Below, in pieces: positions 6,229 to 14,558 of a stretch of 25,108 nucleotides of DNA. Position 1 is the first letter of the stretch. Each line of letters begins with the position of its first letter. Made by a program: the position numbers and the translations under genes. The notes under the pieces were generated by a model. That model saw only the letters and a list, made by a program, of their open reading frames with translations. It did no database searches and had not been told where the DNA came from. The DNA comes from an uncultured Clostridium sp. Its GTDB lineage: Bacteria; Bacillota; Clostridia; Lachnospirales; Lachnospiraceae. Location: assembly GCF_900547735.1 (NCBI RefSeq), contig NZ_URHZ01000078.1, forward strand, positions 1 to 25,108, written 5' to 3'.

Positions 6229-6366
6229 AATAAACCCAAAGTGCAAAAGTTTCCAAAAGTACAAGCTGGAAAATCCCACAACCTCCCCATTTATGAGGCT
6301 TCCCGCTCTCTGTACGCCTATATTCGGCAAGTTAAGAGGGGCAAAAATAACACTATTTCTTATTTC

Positions 6367-6834
6367 TTATCTTTTCATCCCCTTAATAAACGTATAAATC
6401 AGCCAAATCAGAATCAGCGGACCCGCAAAGCGCATTAGCAGGGCGAATATCCCGCCGAGTACCGTGATGACGAGAAACATAAAAAGACCCACTACCACCA
6501 GAAGCAGAAGTTTCCAATACCATTTATTCAGATCAAAATAGTGGAAACTCGAACTGCTGCGGCTCTCCTGCTGCCTGTATCCGCCTCCCTGGCTCTCATA
6601 GTAGCCTTCACTCTGTTCCGGTATATCACCGGCCGCCTCACTGCTGTCGATGATTGTCCTGGCAATCAGCCTTGGGCCGCCGATCTCCTCGATCACTTCC
6701 TCCTCGCTGCGTCCTGCCGATGTCTCCTGAGAAATATAATTGTCATAATATCTCAGGTTCTCCTGCATAACTCTGTCGGAAACCTCCCCCTGCAGAGCAT
6801 CCTTAAGCTCCTGTAAAAATTCTGATTTTCTCAT
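6367..6834 (-). CDS. DUF1700 family membrane protein
   Basis: The N-terminal 65 residues (KSEFLQELKDALQGEVSDRV...EEVIEEIGGPRLIARTII) are the typical DUF1700 helical region. A polar, Ser/Gly/Gln-rich linker (about 70-100) follows, then two membrane helices (about 106-128 and 130-150) and a basic tail. DUF1700 genes usually sit beside PadR-type regulators and DUF4097 genes, but none is here. Instead it begins 30 nt after the fbp stop in the same direction, with AAGGAG before the ATG, so it is probably co-transcribed with fbp. Biochemical function is unknown; an envelope-associated partner role is likely. Confidence 0.85.
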   Translation of the reverse strand: MRKSEFLQELKDALQGEVSDRVMQENLRYYDNYISQETSAGRSEEEVIEEIGGPRLIARTIIDSSEAAGDIPEQSEGYYESQGGGYRQQESRSSSSFHYFDLNKWYWKLLLLVVVGLFMFLVITVLGGIFALLMRFAGPLILIWLIYTFIKGMKR

Positions 6835-6864
6835 GTGTCACTCCTTATGCTGCGGCTGCCCGCC

Positions 6865-8802
6865 TTACCGGATTCTCTCCTTCAGGGCGCCCTTCCGGTA
6901 AGCTGCCACAAGTTCTTTCAAGTCTTCTATTCTCCGGGCCAGTTCTTTTCCGTCGTCCGTATCGGCCACCATGATTCTCTTCCGCATCTTCTCCACAATA
7001 CTGACGCGCGGCGTGCTCTCTTTCTTCGGATCGAATGGCTTATGCTCCGCCAGGGCCAGATGCCTGGAATTAAAAATAAGTGTGTATCCGGCAATCCCCG
7101 TTGTTCCCTGATAGGCTTTGGAGAGTCCTCCATCAATAATAAACAGCTTTCCTCCCGCTTTGATGGGAGTCTCGCCGTCCTTAATCTTCACCGGCACATG
7201 GCCGTTGATAATGTGGGAGCCGGTTGTTAAAAGGCCGAATTCCTCCAGTATCCTGTCACAGTATTCCTCCTGGACGCTCAGCTTATAATAGGGATTCATC
7301 TTCTCCCTGGACGCTTCCCGGTCCTCCACAAAATAGTGTTCAAACGTGGTCATCTTGTCTTTTCCAAAAACAGGAGACTTGGCGCCGCACCACAGGTACC
7401 ACATAAAATCACGGCTCGCCTCTTTATCCGGCGCGCTGTCCGGCAGAAAATACGCATTCTTGACCTGTCTGTCGATAAAATCCATCAGTTCTTTTCCACG
7501 GTAGCCTGTTCCGTCCACCACCATCTCGTCAAAACTGCCGTCCTCCCTCATCGGGATACAACCGTGATACAACAGGTTTGAATTACAGCACTTGTACATG
7601 CTGCCGTTGGAGTACAGGAATTTAATGTGCTTGTGGAGAAGCGAGCTGTGGCAGAATGACAGCGTCAGCGTATGTAAAAGCTCCTCCTCTTCCTGGGAAA
7701 GCTTCAGAGGGTCGGCCGGATCGATGGTCGGGAAGTTCATGTCCATCATCGGGTACTCTTTTCCCTCTATCGTGACGGTTCCCTTTTCATAATCAATGGC
7801 CGTCAGAAGAATCCGGCTGTCCATTTCATATTCGGAATGGCGTTTGATAATCTGCCCCTCCACTTTAAACTGGATAACGGCGATCGCCTTATGCATCTTG
7901 GCCGCCAGTCCCGGATCCACGGCATCGTAGATATTCTGATCCAGAATACGCGGCATAAAACGCGTGCACGGATCATCGTGGTACACCTTGGCCGCAAACA
8001 TGGAGAGCGGTCTGATATTAATCCCGTAGCCGTCCTCCAGCACGTCGAAACCATTGTAGCTGATTGCAATCCGGAGCACACTGCAGATGCAGGCCGGATT
8101 GCCGGTGGATGCCCCCATCCAGGAGATGTCGTGGTTTCCCCACTGGATGTCCACATCGTGGAACTGCATCAACTCTTCCATAATAATATCAGCCCTTGGC
8201 CCTCTGTCGAAAATATCACCGATGATATGGAGATTATCGATGGTCAGATTCTGAATCAGGCGGCACAGGGCAATAATGAAGCTGTCCGCCATCTCGATAT
8301 CAATAATGGAGCGGATAATTTCACTGTAATACACCTTCTTGTTGTCATCGTTGTAATCCACATGGAGAAGTTCATCGATCGCATAGGCAAACTCCGGCGG
8401 CATCTTCTTGCGGACCTTGGAACGGCTGTATTTGGAAGAAACCTCCTTGCAGATCTGTACAAGACGGTAGAGGGCAATCCTCTGCCAGTCCTCCGTGTAT
8501 CTCTGCTCCTGTTTAAGCTTTGCAATCTGCCTGTCCGGGTAATAAATCAGGTTCGCCAATTGTATCTCATCTTCCTCTGAAATAATATGGCCGAATGTCT
8601 CTTTAATCTTCTCGCGGATAATACCGGAGGAACTGCGGAGCAGATGGATAAAAGCCTCATACTCCCCATGCAGATCGCTGAAAAAATACTCTGTCCCTTT
8701 CGGCAGTCCGCAGATTGCCATCAGATTCACAATCTCGCTCGACGCCGCTTCAACGGTCGGATACTCACGTGACATCAGTTTCAGGTATGCCAGATCTCTC
8801 AT
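6865..8802 (-). CDS. fbp: Fructose-1,6-bisphosphatase, class III (Firmicutes type)
   Basis: It hydrolyses fructose-1,6-bisphosphate to fructose-6-phosphate in gluconeogenesis, in the cytoplasm. The 645-residue length and sequence are those of the Firmicutes-specific FBPase, a metallophosphoesterase unrelated to the class I enzyme. Metal-site motifs are SDLHGEY (42-48), GDIFDRGP (195-202) and GNHD (222-225), and late TGSHIINGHVPVK supplies another His-containing loop. The frame extends 22 codons upstream, but AGGGGGG before the ATG at 8800-8802 and family similarity (MRDLAYLKLMS) favour this start. It probably forms a two-gene unit with DUF1700. The upstream region (8803-8993) is shared with the divergent MBL gene. 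Confidence 0.95.
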   Translation of the reverse strand: MRDLAYLKLMSREYPTVEAASSEIVNLMAICGLPKGTEYFFSDLHGEYEAFIHLLRSSSGIIREKIKETFGHIISEEDEIQLANLIYYPDRQIAKLKQEQRYTEDWQRIALYRLVQICKEVSSKYSRSKVRKKMPPEFAYAIDELLHVDYNDDNKKVYYSEIIRSIIDIEMADSFIIALCRLIQNLTIDNLHIIGDIFDRGPRADIIMEELMQFHDVDIQWGNHDISWMGASTGNPACICSVLRIAISYNGFDVLEDGYGINIRPLSMFAAKVYHDDPCTRFMPRILDQNIYDAVDPGLAAKMHKAIAVIQFKVEGQIIKRHSEYEMDSRILLTAIDYEKGTVTIEGKEYPMMDMNFPTIDPADPLKLSQEEEELLHTLTLSFCHSSLLHKHIKFLYSNGSMYKCCNSNLLYHGCIPMREDGSFDEMVVDGTGYRGKELMDFIDRQVKNAYFLPDSAPDKEASRDFMWYLWCGAKSPVFGKDKMTTFEHYFVEDREASREKMNPYYKLSVQEEYCDRILEEFGLLTTGSHIINGHVPVKIKDGETPIKAGGKLFIIDGGLSKAYQGTTGIAGYTLIFNSRHLALAEHKPFDPKKESTPRVSIVEKMRKRIMVADTDDGKELARRIEDLKELVAAYRKGALKERIR

Positions 8803-8909
8803 TCTACATTTCCCCCCTGCCAGCAGACGGACAGTCCTGTAAAGGCCCGGCGTTCCACTCGTCCTCACAAATAAAAAGAGGCGGAAAAAACACGGAAACG
8901 CCTGTCCGA

Positions 8910-8938
8910 TTGCTTTTATGATAGGTTTATAGTATCAT
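8910..8938 (+). promoter_or_regulatory. Probable promoter of the MBL-fold gene
   Basis: TTGCTT (8910-8915), a 17-bp spacer and TATCAT (8933-8938) lie 55 bp upstream of the MBL gene start. Confidence 0.45.
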
Positions 8939-8993
8939 AAGATGGAAAAAAAATAAAGTTATTACAATATTTCTACGGCAAGGAGGTTTCCCC

Positions 8994-9806
8994 ATGGAAA
9001 AAGAGCTTCTCTACGTTTTCGGGACAGGCAACGCCGCCGTCACCCGATGCTATAATACATGTTTTGCCATTCAGGCGTTAAATGGCGAGTACTTTATGGT
9101 CGATACCGGGGGAGGCAACGGCATTCTCGGCATTCTCGAATCCATGGATGTCCCGCTCTCTAAAATACACCACATTTTTATCACCCACGAACATACGGAC
9201 CACATCCTGGGCATTGTCTGGATGATACGCATGATTGCAACCGCCATGAAAAAGGGCGGCTACGAAGGCGATTTAAACATCTACTGCCACGATGAACTGC
9301 CCGAAACCATAAGCACCATCTGCCGCCTTACCATGCAGAAAAAATTCTACTCCATGATAGGCGGCCGCATCCGCCTGATCCCGGTAAAAGATCAGGAGAC
9401 CCTTGAAATTCTGGGGCTTAACATCACATTTTTCGACATTCTTTCCACCAAGGCCAGACAGTTCGGTTTCACCGCCATTCTTTCAGACGGAAGGAAGCTG
9501 TGCTGCGCCGGGGACGAACCCTTAAATCCCCAGTGTGAACGCTATGCCCTGGGCAGCGACTGGCTCTTACACGAGGCATTCTGCCTCTACGGCGACAGGG
9601 CGAAATATAAGCCCTATGAAAAACATCACAGCACGGTAAAAGAGGCCTGCGAGCTGGCGGAGCGTCTCCGTATCCCTTCCCTGATTCTCTGGCATACGGA
9701 AGATAAAACCATCAAAGAACGCCGGGAGCTCTACACGGAAGAAGGGGCTGCCTATTATCATGGAAATCTCTTCGTGCCGGATGACAGAACCGTGATCGAA
9801 CTTTAA
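8994..9806 (+). CDS. MBL-fold metallohydrolase (RNase Z-like)
   Basis: The 270-residue protein has the metallo-beta-lactamase motif HEHTDH (H65, H67, D69, H70), a GDEP loop (D174) and a final metal-type histidine in LWHTED (H234). Between these are HEAF (193-196) and HHSTVKEA (211-218), which resemble the HEATF and HST blocks of tRNase Z. It is shorter than usual for RNase Z. Where a metal-binding His is expected, near FFDILSTKARQFGF, none is seen, so the activity may differ. AAGGAGG precedes the ATG. It is transcribed alone, divergent from fbp and convergent with the PaaI gene. The substrate is unknown. Confidence 0.85.
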   Translation: MEKELLYVFGTGNAAVTRCYNTCFAIQALNGEYFMVDTGGGNGILGILESMDVPLSKIHHIFITHEHTDHILGIVWMIRMIATAMKKGGYEGDLNIYCHDELPETISTICRLTMQKKFYSMIGGRIRLIPVKDQETLEILGLNITFFDILSTKARQFGFTAILSDGRKLCCAGDEPLNPQCERYALGSDWLLHEAFCLYGDRAKYKPYEKHHSTVKEACELAERLRIPSLILWHTEDKTIKERRELYTEEGAAYYHGNLFVPDDRTVIEL

Positions 9807-9830
9807 AAGCGCAGAAACAGCGCCTCCCCG

Positions 9831-9855
9831 CTTCGCGGACTTTTCATTGCCGCTA
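9831..9855. repeat. Dispersed intergenic repeat, copy 2
   Basis: It matches the segment near 1993-2016 (CGCTTCGCG-ACTTTTCATTGCC) with one or two changes. Confidence 0.6.
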
Positions 9856-9862
9856 AAGTCAC

Positions 9863-9905
9863 AAAAGTCTGCATTTTCTTCCCCGGGAAGAATTGCAGAC
9901 TTTTT
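9863..9905. terminator. Bidirectional terminator between convergent genes
   Basis: Stem AAAAGTCTGCA (9863-9873) with TGCAGACTTTT (9894-9904), plus an inner TTCTTCC/GGAAGAA stem, is flanked by A and T runs on both sides. It can end transcripts from the MBL gene (rightward) and the PaaI gene (leftward). Confidence 0.85.
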
Positions 9906-9988
9906 GTCAATGTTCACAGGCGATGTCCCGCATGTTATTTGGGGACATCACATGCGGTAAAGGCCGCATCCCGCCTAACACGTCCCGC

Positions 9989-10483
9989 CTATCCTCTCGG
10001 AAGCAGATGGTAAAACGTCATCGTAGTGGTTGCCAGAAGCGTACCCTTATCATCAAAAATCTTTGCATCGCATACGGAAAATGTTTTCCCGTTTTTCACT
10101 TCCACTGCTTCCGCCGTAATTTTAGACGTATTTTTCCCCGCCCTCAGATAATTGATGTTTCCGCTGACCGTTGTCACCCGGTACTCGCCGGATGCCGCCG
10201 CTGCCGTGCCGGAAACCGTGTCGGCCAGGGAAAAAAGGACGCCTCCGTGAATTACGCCCAGTACATTCAGGTGCCACGGTTTAATCTCTATCTCGCATTT
10301 TGCATATCCCGGCCGCCGCTCCAGGGTTACCATTCCGATTTTATCCCTGAAATCCACCGCATCCGGGCCAAGGGCGCCGCCCTCCGCATAAATGTCTGAG
10401 TATGTGCCGCCCTGCTTTTCTTCGTTCTTCTTTTCTCCGTTCTGTTTTTCTTCCATTCTATTTTCTGTTTTATTCTCTTCCAT
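9989..10483 (-). CDS. PaaI family thioesterase (hot-dog fold)
   Basis: A cytoplasmic acyl-CoA thioesterase-like protein of 164 residues. The core, about 38-164, is a single hot-dog domain with the conserved HLNVLGVIHGG loop (HGG at 79-81) at the start of the central helix, then NINYLRAG and a closing ATTTMTFYHL strand. The first 26 residues are a low-complexity Glu/Lys/Asn tail (EEKQNGEKKNEEKQGG) not needed for the fold. The chosen ATG has AAGG about 12 nt upstream, which is weak; a start at an internal ATG is possible. The substrate is unknown; hydrolysis of aromatic or medium-chain acyl-CoA is usual for the family. Confidence 0.83.
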   Translation of the reverse strand: MEENKTENRMEEKQNGEKKNEEKQGGTYSDIYAEGGALGPDAVDFRDKIGMVTLERRPGYAKCEIEIKPWHLNVLGVIHGGVLFSLADTVSGTAAAASGEYRVTTVSGNINYLRAGKNTSKITAEAVEVKNGKTFSVCDAKIFDDKGTLLATTTMTFYHLLPRG

Positions 10484-10686
10484 CTGTCAATCACGCCTTT
10501 CTTTTTCTTCATAGTTCACGGTATATTCCGCCTTTTCTTCACATATGATCATAAGAGACACTTTTTTCAGGATTTTACCGCACGGAAGCTTTATGACAGG
10601 GGACTCTGACGCCATAAAATCAGCGAGACAACCCTGGGGCACCCGCGCCCGGACAGTGTCACGATATTTGTGAAAGGGGAATCCGT

Positions 10687-11961
10687 TTGAACCGATTTAT
10701 TAAAAAAGTAACGGCCGGAGCCGACCGGCTACTTCTCTTTCTACATAAACGACGAACCGGGATTATCATCGGCCTTGAAGCTATGGCCGTTCTTTTTCTG
10801 CTCGCAGGATGGATTACGGGCCAAAAAGGAATATCCGCTTCAGCCTCCCCATTTTCCGGCGGCCTTTTCTCCATGTTCCGCAATGAAGAGGAAGGCCCCA
10901 AAAACGGTAAGGGAACAAAAGATTATATCAAATGGGTGGATTTTGATGTCTCGGCCGATGCCATGACACAGGCTTTCCGCTATGACGTAGCCACCTGCCA
11001 GCAGGATATCCATTTAAACTGGATTGAACTGCTCTCCTGTCTCGGAGCCAGGTATGGAGGCGATTTCTCACGTTTCTCCTCCTCCGATATGGACAAATTG
11101 GCCGAACAGCTCAAAAACGGCACATCGATGGATGAAATCACAAAAGATCTCAAATATTATCCTTATTACCTTGAGGCATATAATGCCGTTCTGGGAGGGC
11201 TCGTCGGATATTATGAAATCCAGATCCCGGAATCGGAAGCTCCCGCCTTCGCCCTGTCCGATACCCAGATCAATGAAGGAGAGCCGGGTGCGGCACAGGA
11301 CGGCGGCGGGGATCAGAATACGGCCGATAAAGAAACGCCTTATGTGGAGCCGGTTACGCCGAACGGCGAACGGAAAGTCTGGGTGACAAAATACGGCCTT
11401 AAGGCATTTCATCCACTGGCCAAAAACTTTCCCTACAGCCACTACGATGATTTTGGGGTATCACGCTCCTACGGTTACCGCAGGCAGCACCTGGGCCACG
11501 ATATGATGGGCCAGACGGGAACGCCCGTCATTGCGGTCGAATCAGGCTATGTGGAAGCCATCGGCTGGAACCAGTACGGAGGCTGGCGTCTGGGCATCAG
11601 AAGCTTTGACAAAAAACGTTATTACTATTATGCCCATCTGCGCAAGGATTACCCATATCAGGGTAACCTTAAGGAAGGCAGTATTGTCACGGCCGGCGAT
11701 GTGGTCGGATACCTCGGCCGGACCGGATACAGCGCAACGGAAAATACCAACAATATTGATGAACCGCATCTGCATTTCGGCCTCCAGCTGATTTTCGATG
11801 AGTCCCAGAAAGAGGGAAACAATGAAATCTGGATCGACTGTTATGAAATTATTAAATTCCTGAGCGTCAACCGCAGCGAATCCGTCAAGGTGGACGGCAC
11901 CAAGGAATGGACCCGCATCTACCAGATGAAGGATCCTGCCGTGGGTGAAGTCACTCAATAG
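10687..11961 (+). CDS. Membrane-anchored M23 family metallopeptidase
   Basis: Probably a peptidoglycan endopeptidase outside the cytoplasmic membrane. Start TTG 10687 is supported by AAAGGGG 6 nt upstream; the first ATG would cut into the membrane segment. The N-terminus is basic, followed by one transmembrane helix or uncleaved signal (about 24-45). Next come an uncharacterised domain (about 80-185), an acidic linker (195-225) and an M23 LytM-type domain (about 250-390). Zinc ligands are H268 and D272 (HLGHD) and H363 of HLHFG (361-365), with H317 (YAHLR) and H361 also in place, so it looks catalytically complete. It stands alone and ends 2 bp before the convergent DUF1015 gene. Confidence 0.9.
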   Translation: MNRFIKKVTAGADRLLLFLHKRRTGIIIGLEAMAVLFLLAGWITGQKGISASASPFSGGLFSMFRNEEEGPKNGKGTKDYIKWVDFDVSADAMTQAFRYDVATCQQDIHLNWIELLSCLGARYGGDFSRFSSSDMDKLAEQLKNGTSMDEITKDLKYYPYYLEAYNAVLGGLVGYYEIQIPESEAPAFALSDTQINEGEPGAAQDGGGDQNTADKETPYVEPVTPNGERKVWVTKYGLKAFHPLAKNFPYSHYDDFGVSRSYGYRRQHLGHDMMGQTGTPVIAVESGYVEAIGWNQYGGWRLGIRSFDKKRYYYYAHLRKDYPYQGNLKEGSIVTAGDVVGYLGRTGYSATENTNNIDEPHLHFGLQLIFDESQKEGNNEIWIDCYEIIKFLSVNRSESVKVDGTKEWTRIYQMKDPAVGEVTQ

Positions 11962-11963
11962 TT

Positions 11964-13277
11964 TTATGAAAGCTTATGGATAAACAGCCCGCTGCGCAGC
12001 TTCGGCTCAAACCAGGTGGATTTCGGAGGCATCAGAAGGCCCGCGTCGGCAACGGACAAAAGCTCGGCCATGGAGGTCGGATACATTGAAAAGGCAACTG
12101 CCATGTCGGTATCCACCCGCTTCTCCAGCTCCTTCGTGCCCCGGATTCCCCCGATAAACTCGATTCTCTTATCGGTCCTCGGATCTCCAATTCCGAGGAT
12201 CGGGGTTAAAAGATGTTCCTGTAAGAGTGAGACATCCAGTCCCTTCACCGGATCCGCGGTCATTATGCTCTCCCTGGCTTTCAGCGTATACCAGGCGCCG
12301 TCAAGCAGCATGCAGATTTCACCCTTGCGGGCGGGAATTTTTCCGGAATATGCATCGCATCCGGCGTTCTCGGTGTTCACTGTATTTTCGGCCGTTTTCC
12401 CGGCAGGATTCTCAGCCTTCCTCTCAATTTTTCCGGTTATCTCAAATGACTCCCGTACCTGATCGAGAAATTCCTGCGTTCCAAGTCCGTTCAAATCCTT
12501 TACCACCCTGTTATAGGACAGGATCTGGAGTTCATCATCCGGGAACAGGACGGAAAGGAAATAATTAAACTCTTCCTCCCCCGTGTATTCCGGGCGCTCT
12601 TCCCGCCTCTTTAATGCAACCTTGACGGCCGAGGCCGCGCGGTGATGTCCGTCCGCTATGTAGGTATGGGGAATATGGGAAAATTCTTCCGTGATCGCGC
12701 TTACCCATTCCGGGCGCGCAATTTTGAACACTCTGTGGCGCACTCCGTCAGGGGAAGTAAAGTCATAGAGAGCTTCTTCCTTTTTCACCTCTTCTTCCAG
12801 TTTCTTTATTACGCCGCTGGCCCGGTAAGCGAGGAAAATAGGGCCTGTCTGGGCATCCGTCACATCGACGTGCCTGATACGGTCCACCTCTTTATCCGCC
12901 CTGGTGTTCTCATGCTTTTTCACAATCTGGTTCAGATAGTCGTCCACCGATGAGCAGGCCGTGATACCGGTCTGGGTATGGCCGTCCATCGTAAGCTCAT
13001 AGAGATAATAGCAGGGAACCTCTTCGGTCACAAAAATCCCATCCGCTTCCATCTGTGCCATAAGCTCCCTGGCCCTGGCGTAGACGCGCTCATCATAGGT
13101 ATCCACGTCGTCCGGAAAAGACGTTTCCGCCCTGTCGATTCTTAAAAAGGAGAGAGGTTCTCTCTCCACCTCTGATTTAGCCTCTTCTCTGTTGTAAACA
13201 TCATAGGGCAGGGCCGCCACCCTGGATGCGCATTCTGCGGCGGGCCTCATGCAGTAAAACGGTTTAATACCGGCCAT
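11964..13277 (-). CDS. DUF1015 family protein, probable serine/phosphoserine metabolism
   Basis: This 437-residue protein belongs to DUF1015. It begins IKPFYCMRPAAECASRVAALPYDVYN and contains YIADGHHRAASA (motif DGHHRA at 209-214) and a C-terminal GIRGTKELEKRVD region. The DGHHR motif is also typical of ParB/sulfiredoxin-fold enzymes, which include the free serine kinases SerK and SbnI; this link is an inference. The gene follows serC and serA in the same direction, 85 bp after serA, with GGAGGA before the ATG and a terminator-like hairpin in the gap. No serB phosphatase is in the cluster. Residues about 284-319 form an Asn/Ala/Lys-rich insertion that looks disordered. Confidence 0.85.
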   Translation of the reverse strand: MAGIKPFYCMRPAAECASRVAALPYDVYNREEAKSEVEREPLSFLRIDRAETSFPDDVDTYDERVYARARELMAQMEADGIFVTEEVPCYYLYELTMDGHTQTGITACSSVDDYLNQIVKKHENTRADKEVDRIRHVDVTDAQTGPIFLAYRASGVIKKLEEEVKKEEALYDFTSPDGVRHRVFKIARPEWVSAITEEFSHIPHTYIADGHHRAASAVKVALKRREERPEYTGEEEFNYFLSVLFPDDELQILSYNRVVKDLNGLGTQEFLDQVRESFEITGKIERKAENPAGKTAENTVNTENAGCDAYSGKIPARKGEICMLLDGAWYTLKARESIMTADPVKGLDVSLLQEHLLTPILGIGDPRTDKRIEFIGGIRGTKELEKRVDTDMAVAFSMYPTSMAELLSVADAGLLMPPKSTWFEPKLRSGLFIHKLS

Positions 13278-13297
13278 TTTCTTCCTCCTTCATCATC

Positions 13298-13340
13298 AAA
13301 AATACCGGGGCGGCCGCTCTTTATCAAGCTGCCGCTCCGG
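13298..13340 (-). terminator. Terminator or attenuator between serA and DUF1015
   Basis: Ten-bp arms (13305-13314 and 13331-13340, one mismatch) are followed on the minus strand by TATTTTT. It lies only about 20 nt before the DUF1015 start, so it may set lower expression of that gene relative to serCA. Confidence 0.55.
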
Positions 13341-13362
13341 CGTATCCTGCATTCGTCAACGA

Positions 13363-14532
13363 TTATCTGATTACGCGCACACGCATCATGCCTTTGATCG
13401 CATTCAGCTTCTGGCGTGTCAAATCATCCAGTTCCGTCTCCAGATCAATCAGTGTGTAGGCATATTTATCCTTGCTCTTGTTGGTCATGTTGGCAATATT
13501 CATGTCGGCGGCAGCCAGGATTGCGGAAATCTGGCCGATCATGTTCGGAACATTCATATGCAGCAGGGCCACACGGTTCACGGAAGCGCACACGCCCATA
13601 TCGCAGTCCGGATAGTTAACCGAATTCTTAATGTTGCCGTTATTGAGATAATCCATCATCTCTTTTACCGCCATAGCGGCGCAGTTATCCTCGGACTCTT
13701 CCGTGGAGGCGCCCAGGTGAGGCGTAACGATGGAATGCTCCATAGCCATAACCTTCGGGTTCGGGAAATCGGTTACATAGCGTCTCACCTTGCCGGACTT
13801 CAGCGCTTCGGCCATATCATCGTCATTTACAAGCAGATCTCTTGCAAAGTTCAGGATGACAACGCCGTCCTTCATATCCGCCATGGTGGTCTTATTGATC
13901 ATCTGTCTCGTTCCGTCGAGAAGCGGAACGTGAACGGTTATGTAATCGCACTCTTTGTAAATAATGTCGGCCGACATGATGTGTTTTACATCTCTTGAAA
14001 GCATCCAGGCCGCGCTTACGGAAATAAAAGGATCGTATCCGTAAACTTCCATTCCCAGCGCAGCAGCAGCATTGGCAACCTCCGCGCCGATCGCGCCGAG
14101 GCCGATTACGCCCAGCTTTTTGCCCTTAATCTCGGTGCCGGCAAATGCCTTTTTCGCCTTTTCAACGTCTTTTGCAATGTCCGGGTTTTCTTTCTCCTGT
14201 TTACACCAGCCGATTCCTCCGGCAATATCACGGGCAGACAGCATAAGGCCTGCAATCACCAGCTCTTTCACTCCGTTTGCATTCGCTCCCGGTGTATTGA
14301 ATACGACAATACCGCGCTCCGCGCAGGCATCCAGGGGGATGTTGTTCACGCCGGCCCCTGCACGCGCCACGGCCCGGAGGTTCTCCGAGAACTCCATCTC
14401 GTGCATGGAGGCGCTTCTTACAAGGATTCCGTCGGCCTCGGCCGCAGAGTCCGTCATCTCATATTCTTCAGGTAACAACCCGGTTCCGTATTTGGAAATC
14501 GGATTGAGGCAATGTATCTTTCTCTTTTTCAT
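13363..14532 (-). CDS. serA: D-3-phosphoglycerate dehydrogenase
   Basis: It oxidises 3-phosphoglycerate to 3-phosphohydroxypyruvate with NAD, the first step of serine synthesis. The 389 residues show the Rossmann motif GLGAIG (144-149) with Asp167 for NAD binding, catalytic-type Arg231 (NFARDLL) and His272 (PHLGAST). A C-terminal ACT domain at about 320-389 (VPNMIGQISAILAAADMNI) usually senses serine. The usual DVFxxEP segment with the catalytic Glu is replaced by VTDFPNP, a variation I believe is seen in short SerA forms. It starts 26 nt after the serC stop, with GGAGGA about 10 nt before the ATG. It is co-transcribed with serC. Confidence 0.95.
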   Translation of the reverse strand: MKKRKIHCLNPISKYGTGLLPEEYEMTDSAAEADGILVRSASMHEMEFSENLRAVARAGAGVNNIPLDACAERGIVVFNTPGANANGVKELVIAGLMLSARDIAGGIGWCKQEKENPDIAKDVEKAKKAFAGTEIKGKKLGVIGLGAIGAEVANAAAALGMEVYGYDPFISVSAAWMLSRDVKHIMSADIIYKECDYITVHVPLLDGTRQMINKTTMADMKDGVVILNFARDLLVNDDDMAEALKSGKVRRYVTDFPNPKVMAMEHSIVTPHLGASTEESEDNCAAMAVKEMMDYLNNGNIKNSVNYPDCDMGVCASVNRVALLHMNVPNMIGQISAILAAADMNIANMTNKSKDKYAYTLIDLETELDDLTRQKLNAIKGMMRVRVIR

Positions 14533-14558
14533 ATCCGTTGCGTCCTCCGTCTCATTGA

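Noticed and set aside
6241..6438. 65-codon plus-strand frame running into the DUF1700 gene
   Set aside because: It overlaps the 3' end of DUF1700 on the opposite strand, lacks a ribosome binding site and shows no family features.
7837..8580. 247-codon plus-strand frame opposite fbp
   Set aside because: It is antisense to a strongly conserved enzyme and has no start signals.
10327..10512. Lys/Arg-rich minus-strand frame overlapping the PaaI gene start
   Set aside because: It is an out-of-frame reading of the low-complexity N-terminal tail of the thioesterase.
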